Of a stretch of 64,000 nt of DNA, positions 9,601 to 17,711 are shown one piece after another. The position numbers and the translations under genes were made by a program. Position 1 is the first letter of the stretch; every line of letters begins with the position of its first letter. This DNA comes from REEB95 sp963785735 (GTDB lineage Bacteria > Pseudomonadota > Alphaproteobacteria > ATCC43930 > CGMCC-115725): the NCBI GenBank assembly GCA_963785735.1, contig CAWAWJ010000001.1, positions 1 through 64,000 on the forward strand, in the 5' to 3' direction. The notes beneath the pieces are model-generated. The model made no database searches, was not told the DNA's origin, and saw nothing but the letters and a program-made list of their open reading frames with translations.

Positions 9601-9830
9601 CGGCTTTTCTGCTCGGCAACCTTGGCCGGATCGGGTTTTTCGCGGTCGAGGATGGCGGTTATGTCGGCGATGCTGCGCGGCGGCGGGGTGAAGGCCTGCG
9701 CCTCGGGCGCGTTGCCGGCGGCCTGCGCCCGAACTGGCGATGAATCCCAAAGCGGCAAGCCCAAGGTCAGCGCCGCCACCAGGGCGATTCGCGGCGCCAG
9801 CCGCCCGAAACCAAGACTTTTCCCCCGCAT
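6642..9830 (-). CDS. Exported TPR-CHAT protease-like protein 2
   Basis: A 1062-residue protein with an N-terminal signal peptide (MRGKSLGFGRLAPRIALVAA..., Ala cleavage near VRAQAA), a long helical TPR-like array (residues about 100-560, more divergent than in protein 1) and a C-terminal CHAT domain. The dyad is His907 (FATHGLVPGDL) and Cys958 (LSACNTASGGG). ATG 9830 follows AAGGAG with a 6-nt spacer. Downstream, 64 nt away on the same strand, lies the lipoprotein gene. It shares only the general plan with protein 1, so it is a separate branch and not a recent duplicate. Substrate unknown. Confidence 0.88.
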   Translation of the reverse strand: MRGKSLGFGRLAPRIALVAALTLGLPLWDSSPVRAQAAGNAPEAQAFTPPPRSIADITAILDREKPDPAKVAEQKSRADAQPPSGAGDVDLQKFYSVRADAAENLGRQQQAIADFTKAVELAERNQANDQLTYAQALASLARANRRAGNNQTALKLNAQVAEIIQRISQKMGMLFTIDEGNALDAARSGDFAAADDWLRQIDLLKQQSGSWRLGQNFRNMFAGHTDRAHGEVAWFKGNLAEAEPLLRRAADEERQAEIDTAGENYPPRGTFTVAADSIEEQLANVLSREGRPLEAEFEARRALLSELQLHGRYSNDTVAAITSLGGVVAEQGRFKDAEKLARTALDTYQTLGIDQSSLMLNNARVVLASTLVAERRWADALAQFDAIRKGLAGNPAALKNALGQTLDLPVADLRGGRAQDALQVSRAAFDTRTQLLGENRYPTAEAEGLLAASLAATGGAAEAKQHFAHAVPVLLAAGTQSDSGDGATAGLRDQRLQFIIETYLGMLAADRSPAAAAEAFRIADAVRGRAVQRALASAAARANVSDPNLAAIIRKEQDDQREVQALGALLANQMALPSGQRDDKGLAQLHDQIDQLRAARADIRQQIAQKFPEYNKLTNPAPATVEQVQAALKPGEALFAVYTGDAKTYVWAVPKDGAISFAVANLSRDDIGQTVKDLRKALDPGADTLAQIPAFRIDLAYKLYASLLEPVKPGWQSAKSLLVVPHGALGQLPFALLVTQNAPVAADAGQAPFAGYKKTAWLVRQVAVTQLPSVTSLTTLRAVPPAPAGREPFIGFGDPWFNAKEAAAGEREDNPGNAQLASAGANGEIATRGMKIHLRSAPQTEGDNSAQLASLPRLPDTAAEVRQVAEALKADPARDVFLGAAANEKTVRSTKLDNRRVVMFATHGLVPGDLDGLTEPALALSAPSVAHIDGNGLLTVSKILGLQLNADWVVLSACNTASGGGAGAEAVSGLGMAFFYAGSRALLVSNWPVETTSARELTTGLFKRQASNADPTRAEALRQSELALIDGPGYVDAASKKTLFSYAHPLFWAPFSLVGDGS

Positions 9831-9849
9831 GCCACGCTCCTTATGACGT

Positions 9850-9881
9850 TCTATAGGCGTGTTGGGCGGAATCTAATCCCC
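9850..9881 (-). promoter_or_regulatory. Promoter-like element 3 upstream of TPR-CHAT 2
   Basis: Read on the minus strand, GGGGAT (9881-9876) and TATAGA (9855-9850) are separated by 20 nt, against 19 nt in the other two elements of this cluster. TATAGA lies 19 nt before the start codon. The match is weaker than between elements 1 and 2. Confidence 0.3.
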
Positions 9882-10163
9882 GTTGGGGGCTTTGCCAAGA
9901 CAGGCGGCGTTGCGGCGGAGACGCCCGGAACGCCAGTCTCGAGGCGGTTCGGGAACTTGTTCGAGGGGAATGACGGGGGCGCCGTCCGGATTCAAAATTC
10001 CGGCGCAGCATTTGCCCATCGCAATTAAAACTTCTTAACGCTCGCGGAACGGCGCGCAATCCCCCTGCGCCGGACGCATGCGTCGGCATGCAAGGCACAT
10101 AAATTTGAATTCATTTTAGGAAAACGAAGCGGCAACGCAGGATGCGCGCGCCTATAATAAGTC
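9882..10163. other. Remainder of the intergenic region between divergent TPR-CHAT 2 and PLD nuclease genes
   Basis: Together with 9831-9881 this forms a gap of about 330 bp. It holds a perfect 12-bp palindrome GACGCATGCGTC (10073-10084), an AT-rich patch (about 10100-10125), and a TATAAT at 10153-10158 only 5 nt before the nuclease ATG, with no good -35 box and no Shine-Dalgarno. No further gene seen. Confidence 0.4.
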
Positions 10164-10733
10164 ATGCTCCGGTGGCTGCTCGCCTTGGCGTTGATCTTGT
10201 TGTCGCTGCCGGCCTTGCCCGCCGAGCCGGGCGGAATTTATTCCGTGCCGCAAGCCGGGCCGGCCTCGGTGTGCTTCACCTCGGGCAACCACTCGGCGCC
10301 GGGCGGCGATTGCGCGGCGCTGGTGGTGAACGAGATCGGCCAGGCGCGGCGCACGCTTCTGGTCCAGGCCTATAATTTCTCCGAGCCGCGCATCATCGAC
10401 GCCATCATCGGCGCCTTCCGCCGCGGCGTCAACGTGACGGTCATTCTCGACAAGACCAGCGCGCGCCAGCGCGGCGAAGGCGCCGACGCCGTGGCATCCG
10501 CCGGCATTCCGGTGTTCATCGACACCAAGCCCAAGATCGCGCACAACAAGGTCATGGTGATCGACGGCGCGACCGTGATCACGGGCTCCTTCAATTTCAC
10601 CGTCTCGGCGCAATGCTGCAACGCCGAGAATCTGCTGGTGCTGCGCTCGCCCGAACTCGCCTCGGCCTATGCCGCCAATTTCATGCGCCGCCAGGCGGTG
10701 AGCGTGGCCTATCGTCCGGCCGGAGCGGGCTAG
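10164..10733 (+). CDS. Exported PLD-superfamily endonuclease-like protein (single HKD)
   Basis: A 189-residue protein with a signal peptide (MLRWLLALALILLSLPALPA) and one phospholipase-D HKD motif: His127, Lys129 and Asp134 in HNKVMVID, followed by GSFNFT. One HKD motif and this length fit the Nuc-type endonucleases, which act as dimers; export suggests a periplasmic nuclease or phosphodiesterase. Four Cys are present, including CC at 151-152. TATAAT at 10153-10158 lies so close that a transcript could begin at or next to the ATG (leaderless); no Shine-Dalgarno is visible. Confidence 0.85.
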   Translation: MLRWLLALALILLSLPALPAEPGGIYSVPQAGPASVCFTSGNHSAPGGDCAALVVNEIGQARRTLLVQAYNFSEPRIIDAIIGAFRRGVNVTVILDKTSARQRGEGADAVASAGIPVFIDTKPKIAHNKVMVIDGATVITGSFNFTVSAQCCNAENLLVLRSPELASAYAANFMRRQAVSVAYRPAGAG

Positions 10734-10881
10734 GCCGCGTCCTTTCCCGTCCGAGTGGGATCGATAAAACGTCATCCTGGCGCCCGGGATTGCGAAGCCG
10801 AGGTGGACAGGGACAGTTTGACGGGTCATCTTCTGTGGGCTGGAAAATCCTCCATCGGCCGAGCGGCCAACCCGATACGAC

Positions 10882-12627
10882 ATGACCCCGAAAGTGATCA
10901 ACCAAGCGGCGCCGGCGGAGGAGACCATCGAGGTTTCCCGGTCCGGTTACGATCTGTTGAACACGCCGCTCCTCAACAAGGGCACGGCCTTCACCGAGGC
11001 CGAGCGCGACGCCTTCGATCTCTACGGGCTGCTGCCGCCCACCGTCGCCACGCTCGATGAGCAGGTCACGCGGCGGCTCGCCGAATACCGCGCCATCCAG
11101 GACGATCTCGACAAATACATCTTCCTGCGCGGCTTGCAGGACGCCAACGAGACCCTGTTTTACGCGCTCCTTTCGGCCAATCTCGAGGCGATGATGCCCA
11201 TCGTCTACACGCCGACGGTGGGACTCGGCTGCCAGCAATTCAGCCGCATCTTCCACAAGCCGCGCGGATTGTTCCTCAGTATTCCCCACAAGGACCGCAT
11301 CCGCGGCATCCTGGCGCGGCCGCAATTCGACGGCGTCGAAACCATCGTCGTCACCGACGGCGAACGCATCCTGGGATTGGGCGATCAGGGCGCGGGCGGC
11401 ATGGGCATATCGATCGGAAAACTTTCGCTCTACACCGCCTGCGCCGGGATTCATCCGGCCAAGACGCTGCCCGTGCTGCTCGATGTCGGCACCGACAATG
11501 CCGAAAGGCTGGCCGACCCGATCTATGTCGGCTGGCGCCACGGAAGGGTGCGCGGGCCGGAGTATGACGCGTTCGTCGAGGAGTTCGTCGCGGCGGTGGC
11601 CGAGCGCTGGCCCCATGTGCTGCTCCATTGGGAGGATTTCGCAACCGCCCACGCCAACAGCCTGCTCGCGCGCTACCGCGGCCGGCTATGCAGCTTCAAC
11701 GACGACATCCAGGGCACCGCCGCGGTCGCGGTCGGCACGCTGCTCGCGGCCATCAACGTCACGGGGTTGCCTTTGTCGCAGCAGCGCATCGCCGTGTTCG
11801 GCGCGGGCTCGGCCGGTTCCGGCATCAGCGCCTTCATCCTGCGGGCGATGGTGGAAGACGGCTTGTCCGAGGCCGAGGCAAGGCGGCGCTTCTACCTGGT
11901 CGATCACGAAGGCTTGCTGGTCGAAGGCATGAACAACATTCAGCCTTTCCAGAAACCTTTCCTGCAGAAACGCGCGGATCTCGCGGCTTGGAAACTTCCG
12001 AACTCGGACCGCATCGGCCTCGCCGAGGTGGCGGCCAATGCCGGCCCCACCGTGCTGATCGGCTGCTCGGGCCAGCCGGGCGCCTTCACCCGCGAGATCG
12101 TGACATCCATGGCGGCCCACGCCAAACGGCCGGTGATCTTCCCGCTCTCGAACCCGACGCTCCTGAGCGAGGCGACGCCGCTCGATCTCCTCGCCTGGAC
12201 CGAGGGCCGCGCCGTGATCGGCACCGGCAGCCCGTTTCCGCCGGTGATGCGCGAGGGCAAGCCGTTCCGCATCGACCAGACCAATAACGCCTATGTTTAT
12301 CCGGGCATCGGCCTGGGCGTGCTCGCCGTGCAGGCGCGGCATATCAGCGACGGCATGTTCATGGCCGCGGCCCGCGCCCTCGCATCGACATCGCCGGCGC
12401 GCCGCGATCCGCGCGCCAATCTGCTGCCGCCGATCGCGGATTCCCGCGCGATTTCTCTCGGCGTGGCGCGCGCCGTCGCCAAGCAGGCGCAGGCCGAAGG
12501 GCTCGCCAGCCCATGCGACGAGGTTACGCTCGAGCTGCGCCTGCGCGCCAAGATCTGGAACCCGGTCTATCGCCCTTACCGGCGCGTCAATCCCGCGCCG
12601 CTTGAGGCGGAAAAGCGCCGATCTTAG
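10882..12627 (+). CDS. maeA: NAD-dependent malic enzyme
   Basis: Oxidative decarboxylation of malate to pyruvate in the cytosol. At 581 aa it has the length of the large-type malic enzymes. Family features: VYTPTVGLGCQQFS, GERILGLGDQGAGGMGI, the Rossmann motif FGAGSAGSG, and SNPT in the C-terminal domain. The start ATG 10882 begins the conserved N-terminal part; the Shine-Dalgarno is poor. NAD over NADP is inferred from resemblance to the SfcA/MaeA group. Sits alone between the nuclease and a transporter. Confidence 0.92.
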   Translation: MTPKVINQAAPAEETIEVSRSGYDLLNTPLLNKGTAFTEAERDAFDLYGLLPPTVATLDEQVTRRLAEYRAIQDDLDKYIFLRGLQDANETLFYALLSANLEAMMPIVYTPTVGLGCQQFSRIFHKPRGLFLSIPHKDRIRGILARPQFDGVETIVVTDGERILGLGDQGAGGMGISIGKLSLYTACAGIHPAKTLPVLLDVGTDNAERLADPIYVGWRHGRVRGPEYDAFVEEFVAAVAERWPHVLLHWEDFATAHANSLLARYRGRLCSFNDDIQGTAAVAVGTLLAAINVTGLPLSQQRIAVFGAGSAGSGISAFILRAMVEDGLSEAEARRRFYLVDHEGLLVEGMNNIQPFQKPFLQKRADLAAWKLPNSDRIGLAEVAANAGPTVLIGCSGQPGAFTREIVTSMAAHAKRPVIFPLSNPTLLSEATPLDLLAWTEGRAVIGTGSPFPPVMREGKPFRIDQTNNAYVYPGIGLGVLAVQARHISDGMFMAAARALASTSPARRDPRANLLPPIADSRAISLGVARAVAKQAQAEGLASPCDEVTLELRLRAKIWNPVYRPYRRVNPAPLEAEKRRS

Positions 12628-12874
12628 CCCTTGGCCTCGAGCGTATCGCCGATGTTTTTCGGCGCAGCCGGGCAGCGCTCCAAGCCGATGCGCGGATTCC
12701 GTCCGGGTCGTTCATCCGCGCCGCGCGGCGGCGGCCGGAAAGTCGCGTCACAATACTGTCACCCTGATTTGTTAACTCCTAGTGGGCCGCGCCTAAGTCG
12801 CGCTCGTCAGGGAGAGTCAAAATGCGAACAGCGCGCGAGCGTGCCGATGCTCGGTGTTACGAGGCGCTGCGCGC

Positions 12875-14581
12875 ATGACGCTCGACTTCCTGATCTCGTT
12901 CTTCGCCGGACTCGGCCTGTTCTTCATCGGCGTCAAGGGCCTCGGCGCCAATATGGGGCAACTGGCGGGGCGGCGGCTGCGCCATTGGATCGCGCGGTCC
13001 ACCGGAAATCCCGCGCTGGCGGCGTTGATCGGTCTGCTCTCGGGCGCGCTGACGCAAAGTACCAATGCGGTGACCGTGATCCTGATCAACCTGGCGAAGG
13101 CCGATCTCATCACCGTCGCGGAATCGGCGCCGATCCTGGCCTGGTCGAATGTCGGCACCGCGGCGCTGGTCATGGTGGCGGCGGTCGACATTCACCTCTT
13201 CGTATTCGCGCTCATCAGCCTGGTCGGTCTTTGCTTCTATCTCAATCTCGACCGTTCCCCGCGCTGGCGGCCGCTGGTGTCGTCGTCCTTCGCGCTCGGC
13301 ACGCTGTTCCTCGGCCTTGAACTCATGCGCAGCGGAACGCACGACCCGAACGCGCAGGAAATGGCGCGCGGGCTGTTCATGGCGGCGCAATCGCCCCTGA
13401 CAGCCCTGCTCATCGGAACCGGGCTCGCCGCCGTCGCCCAGTCCTCGGCCACGGTTTCCGTCATCGTGGTGGCGATGGCGTCGGCGGGATTGCTGAGCCT
13501 CGAGCAGGCCTCGTTCTTCGTGCTCGGGGCCAGCATCGGATCGGGCATCGCGACTTATTTCATCGGCTTCCGGATTTCGGGCAAGCCGCGCCAGCTCGCG
13601 CTGCTCCAGGCGCTGTTCAAGATTCTGGGCGTCGCCTTACTGCTGCCGCTCTTTTTCGCCGAAAGCCATTTCGGCGCCAGGCTGCTGATGAGCGCGACGC
13701 GCGATCTGGCGGCCGATCCGGCGCATCAGGTGGCGCTCATCTATCTCGCCTGCCAGATCGCCGCGGTCGTAGCACAGATGCTGTTCTCGCGCCCGCTGCT
13801 GCCGGTGCTGGAAAGGTTCTCGCCACCCTCGATGGAGGAAAATCTGTCCGCGCCGCGTTACGTCTATGCTGACGCGCTGAGCGAGCCGGAAAGCGCGCTG
13901 GCCTTGGTGGATCGCGAGCAATCCCGTCTCGCCGGGCTGATGCCGCTCCATCTCGGCATCAACGATCATCTGGATGAAACCGAGCGGCAACTGGGGCGTG
14001 AATCCGTCTTCACCGTCGCGGCCACGCTCGGCAAAACCATCGGGCTCTTCCTGAACGACCTGACCGATACCGGCGCCAGCCGCGACGTGCTCGAACGCGC
14101 CGATGACCGCAAGGCCTTCAACGCGTTGCTGCTGTCCATCCATGAATCGCTTCACGAATTGGGCGCGGCGCTGGTTCAGCCCTTCGAGGCCGAGAGCATG
14201 CGCTCGCTGGCCGAGAACATCACGCAGGGATTGGGCGCGCTGCTCCAGACCGCCGAGGAGGCGGCGCGCACCCGCGACGCGGGCGATCTCGCCGTGCTGC
14301 GCAAGCTGACCGCGGACCGGGACGGGCTGATCGACGCCTTGCGGCGGCGGGTCATGGTCGCCGGCCAGAGGCTGAGCGAGCACGACCAGGGGCATCTCTT
14401 TACCGTCACTGGCCTGTTGGAACAGATCATCTGGATGCTGCGCCGCTATGCCGGGTTTATCGCGGCGCAAGGGGCGCCCGAAGCCGCTGGAGAACCGGCA
14501 CCTTCATTCGCGGCCCCCTCGCCGGCTTTGAGCCAGACACCAGTCGCGCCGAGCCGGGGCGAAGCGGTCTACGGCGATTAG
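12875..14581 (+). CDS. Na+/Pi cotransporter family protein with PhoU-like tail
   Basis: A 568-residue inner-membrane protein. The N-terminal half has about eight to nine hydrophobic segments with the two inverted QS repeats typical of Na/Pi cotransporters (GALTQSTNAV near residue 61 and VAQSSATVSV near residue 190); the C-terminal half is a soluble helical PhoU-like region. Likely Na+-coupled phosphate movement. ATG 12875 was chosen because it begins the first membrane segment; GTG 12854 would add seven residues. Confidence 0.88.
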   Translation: MTLDFLISFFAGLGLFFIGVKGLGANMGQLAGRRLRHWIARSTGNPALAALIGLLSGALTQSTNAVTVILINLAKADLITVAESAPILAWSNVGTAALVMVAAVDIHLFVFALISLVGLCFYLNLDRSPRWRPLVSSSFALGTLFLGLELMRSGTHDPNAQEMARGLFMAAQSPLTALLIGTGLAAVAQSSATVSVIVVAMASAGLLSLEQASFFVLGASIGSGIATYFIGFRISGKPRQLALLQALFKILGVALLLPLFFAESHFGARLLMSATRDLAADPAHQVALIYLACQIAAVVAQMLFSRPLLPVLERFSPPSMEENLSAPRYVYADALSEPESALALVDREQSRLAGLMPLHLGINDHLDETERQLGRESVFTVAATLGKTIGLFLNDLTDTGASRDVLERADDRKAFNALLLSIHESLHELGAALVQPFEAESMRSLAENITQGLGALLQTAEEAARTRDAGDLAVLRKLTADRDGLIDALRRRVMVAGQRLSEHDQGHLFTVTGLLEQIIWMLRRYAGFIAAQGAPEAAGEPAPSFAAPSPALSQTPVAPSRGEAVYGD

Positions 14582-14629
14582 CCGGATCGATGCGAACTAC
14601 GATTTCTCTTTAGCTTCGCTTTATACGAG

Positions 14630-15415
14630 CTACGCGGGACCCGCCTCGCGGGAAACGCCGAGGCGGCCGATGCCGGGCAGCTTCACGCCTGGATGCTTGA
14701 AATCCACGCCGAAAGCGAGCCCGAGCAGATTGAACTCGATGCCCTCGTCGCGCGCGGCGAGCAGCCCGGCGACGCCGAACAGCGAGAGCTGATAGCCCGT
14801 GCCGCTTGGCGCCGGCGCGAACACCGCGCCGTCCGGCAGATAATCCTTGCCGACGGCGTTGGAAGGCAGATCGAGGCCCAGTTCCGGAACCGCGCGGGCG
14901 ACATAGGCGGTGAAGGTATTGCTGTTGGGCCCCGGCCAGGCGCGGTATTCGTGCGGATAAGGATAAGCCTCGATGGCGGCGCGGATTTTCGCGATGAGGG
15001 CTTCGGCCTCCGGCCCGCGGCGGTCGAGTACGATATCGGGCCGCGCGCCGAACCAGTAATTGTCGGGCCCCATACGGTCGACCCTGACCGCCGGCGCGCC
15101 CTGATCGACGCCGAAGCCCACCACCTCGTAGCGCGTATAGCGCGGCGCGCCCGCCGGCTTGACCGCGATCCAGGTATGCACGGCGAAAATGCCGCGCCAG
15201 GCCACGGCGCGGGCGGCATAGACCTGGATCACGGCCTCCGGCGTCGTGGCGGCATCGGGGGCGAGGCCGGTGGGATCGCGCCGCGCCTCATACCATGGCA
15301 CGCCGCCGTCGCGGCCGAAGACGCAGGCGCTCACCAGGAGCGGCGCGACAAACAGCATGAGCAGCAGCAATAAAAACCGCCTTCCCGTCCCGTCACGCGC
15401 GGGGCCACTTTCCAT
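14630..15415 (-). CDS. DUF3750 family predicted lipoprotein
   Basis: A 261-residue protein. The N-terminus MESGPARDGTGRRFLLLLL... gives a signal segment ending in the lipobox-like LVSAC, so it is probably anchored to a membrane. The remainder matches the DUF3750 family as I know it: a conserved core with VHTWIAVKPAG, YTRYEVVGFG, WPGPNSNTF and NAVGKDYLP. Function of the family is unknown. The start was moved inside a longer open frame to ATG 15415, where the charged n-region and hydrophobic core begin. Confidence 0.8.
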   Translation of the reverse strand: MESGPARDGTGRRFLLLLLMLFVAPLLVSACVFGRDGGVPWYEARRDPTGLAPDAATTPEAVIQVYAARAVAWRGIFAVHTWIAVKPAGAPRYTRYEVVGFGVDQGAPAVRVDRMGPDNYWFGARPDIVLDRRGPEAEALIAKIRAAIEAYPYPHEYRAWPGPNSNTFTAYVARAVPELGLDLPSNAVGKDYLPDGAVFAPAPSGTGYQLSLFGVAGLLAARDEGIEFNLLGLAFGVDFKHPGVKLPGIGRLGVSREAGPA

Positions 15416-15707
15416 TTTCCGTCTCAAGGGCGACCTCGCAGGATGCCTTGAGTATATAGCGAGCGGAGTGAAAAATCCGGTCATGGGCCGGTTTACCGGC
15501 CGCGAGACGCCGATGATAGATGCGGGTCGTTTGACCGACCCGGCCCACAACCCGCCCTATGCCCCCGCCGCAACCGGACCACGCGGCGGGGCTTTACGGG
15601 CGTCCTTGACCCGCGCGGCACCGATAGGCTTAGGTAAGCGGCAACGGCGCATCAGCAACGCAAAAACCGAAAAGCGCCGAGCCGGACATGGGCGGGGAGT
15701 AACGGGC

Positions 15708-17705
15708 ATGGCGCGGGCGAAAATACGCGAGATAACGGGCGATGCGCCGGCGGTCGCGACCCCGGCGGCGGATCTCGACACCTTTCCCAAGCTGCTGCTC
15801 GACCACGCCGCGCGCAGAGCTTCGCGCCCGGCCTTGCGCGAGAAAGACTACGGCATCTGGCAGAGCTGGAGCTGGGCGCAATCGGCGGACGCGATCGGCG
15901 AGTTCGCCGCCGGATTGGCCGCGCTGGGTTTCAAGCGCGGCGATAAGCTGGCGGTGATCGGCGACAACCGGCCGCGGCTTTATTGGGCGATCACCGCCGC
16001 GCAATGCCTGGGCGGCGTGCCGGTTCCGGTCTATCAGGATGCGGTAGCGTCCGAAATGCAGTTCGTGCTCGACCATGCCGAGGTGCGCTTCGCCGTGGCC
16101 GAGGACCAGGAGCAGGTCGACAAGCTCCTGTCGGTCAAGGACAAGCTGCCTCTGCTCGAAGCCGTCGTGTTCGACGATTCACGCGGTTTGCGCCACTACG
16201 TCCGGCCCGACCTGCTGTCCTACGAAGATGTCCGCCGGAAAGGCCGCGACTTCGCCGCCGCGCATGAGGGGTTCTTCGCGCGCGAGGTGGCCAAGGGCAA
16301 GGGGCCGGATCTCGCCATCATCCTTTACACCTCGGGCACCACCGGCGTGCCCAAGGGGGTCATGCTGACCTACGACAACGTCATCCGCACCGTGCGCAAC
16401 TCGGTCGTCTTCGACCGCCTGACCGAAAAGGACGAGGTGTTGTGCTACCTGCCGATGGCCTGGGTCGGCGACCACATCTTCTCCTTCGCGCAATCCTATG
16501 TCGCGGGCTTTTGCATGAGCTGCCCGGAATCGGGCGCCACCGTGATGACCGATCTGCGCGAATTAGGCCCCACATATTTCTTCGCCCCGCCGCGCATCTG
16601 GGAGACCATCCTGACCCAGGTGATGATCCGCATCGAGGATTCAAGCTGGATCAAGCGCAAGTTGTTCCATTATTTCATGGGCCTGGCGCGCCGCGTCGGC
16701 GGCAAACTGCTCGACGGCAAGCCGGTCTCGTTGAAGGATCGGGCGCTCTATGCCGCCGGCGAGATGCTGATTTACGGGCCGCTGAAGAACGTGCTCGGCA
16801 TGAGCCGCATCCGCGTGGCCTATACCGCGGGCGAGGCGATCGGACCCGACCTGTTCACCTTCTTCCGCTCGCTCGGGATAAACATAAAACAGCTCTACGG
16901 CATGACCGAGGCGGCGGTGTTCCTGTGCATGCAGCCCGACGGCGAGGTCAAGCCCGACACCGTCGGCAAGCCGATCCGCGAGGTCGATATCAAGATCGCC
17001 GAAAACGGGGAGGTGATGTATCGCGGCCCCGGCGTATTCGCCGGATATTACCGCAACCCCGAGGCCACGGCCGAGACCAAGCGCAAGGACGGCTGGACCC
17101 ATTCGGGCGATGCCGGCTTCTTCGGCGACGACGGACATCTGCGGATCATCGACCGCGCCAAGGATGTCGGCCGGCTCAAGGACGGAACGCTGTTCGGGCC
17201 CAAATTCATCGAGAACAAGCTCAAATTCTTCCCCTATATCAGCGAGGCGGTGACCTTCGGCGCCGGACGCGATTTCACCGCGGCCATCGTCAACATCGAC
17301 GCCGAGGCGGTCGGCAACTGGGCCGAGAAACACGGCATCGCCACGGCCAGCTATCAGGAACTGGCGGCGCACGAGGCGGTGTACGATCTGGTGGCGGATT
17401 GCGTGGCCCAGGTGAACCGCGACCTGGCGGCGGAGCCGCATCTCGCCGGCGCGCAGATCGGCCGTTTCCTGATCCTGCACAAGGAACTGGACGCTGATGA
17501 CGGCGAACTCACCCGCACGCGCAAGGTGCGCCGCCGCATCGTCGGCGAGCGTTTCAAATCCTTGGTCGATGCGCTCTATTCGCACGACAAGACCGCGCGC
17601 ATCGAGACCGAAGTGACATTCGAGGACGGCCGCAAGGGCGCGATGCGCGCCACGCTCAAGATCCGCGACGCCCGGAAATCGCAGCCATTGCGGAAGGCGG
17701 GTTGA
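15708..17705 (+). CDS. Long-chain acyl-CoA synthetase-like AMP-binding protein
   Basis: Activates a carboxylic acid to its acyl-CoA with ATP. At 665 aa it matches the large FadD15-type synthetases. The AMP-binding signature YTSGTTGVPKG is near residue 207; YGMTEAA, THSGDAG and a late catalytic-Lys region (RLKDG) follow. ATG 15708 comes after GGGGAG with good spacing. It is the first gene of an operon with a whole Liv-type importer and a second ligase, so it probably activates the imported acid. Substrate is unknown; aromatic, alicyclic or fatty acids are all plausible. Confidence 0.9.
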   Translation: MARAKIREITGDAPAVATPAADLDTFPKLLLDHAARRASRPALREKDYGIWQSWSWAQSADAIGEFAAGLAALGFKRGDKLAVIGDNRPRLYWAITAAQCLGGVPVPVYQDAVASEMQFVLDHAEVRFAVAEDQEQVDKLLSVKDKLPLLEAVVFDDSRGLRHYVRPDLLSYEDVRRKGRDFAAAHEGFFAREVAKGKGPDLAIILYTSGTTGVPKGVMLTYDNVIRTVRNSVVFDRLTEKDEVLCYLPMAWVGDHIFSFAQSYVAGFCMSCPESGATVMTDLRELGPTYFFAPPRIWETILTQVMIRIEDSSWIKRKLFHYFMGLARRVGGKLLDGKPVSLKDRALYAAGEMLIYGPLKNVLGMSRIRVAYTAGEAIGPDLFTFFRSLGINIKQLYGMTEAAVFLCMQPDGEVKPDTVGKPIREVDIKIAENGEVMYRGPGVFAGYYRNPEATAETKRKDGWTHSGDAGFFGDDGHLRIIDRAKDVGRLKDGTLFGPKFIENKLKFFPYISEAVTFGAGRDFTAAIVNIDAEAVGNWAEKHGIATASYQELAAHEAVYDLVADCVAQVNRDLAAEPHLAGAQIGRFLILHKELDADDGELTRTRKVRRRIVGERFKSLVDALYSHDKTARIETEVTFEDGRKGAMRATLKIRDARKSQPLRKAG

Positions 17706-17711
17706 GTCCGG

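Noticed and set aside
6687..9743. 1018-codon open frame on the plus strand opposite TPR-CHAT 2
   Set aside because: A long antisense frame caused by high GC and codon bias; composition is Arg/Gly/His-rich with no domain, whereas the minus strand encodes clear TPR and CHAT motifs.
1849..9830. Cluster considered as a CRISPR type III-E (Craspase) or gasdermin defence locus
   Set aside because: No Cas protein, array, gasdermin or caspase partner, and the CHAT proteins bear signal peptides.
10818..10848. TTGACG with a GAAAAT 19 nt on, as promoter of the malic enzyme
   Set aside because: Spacing and -10 match are too weak to claim.
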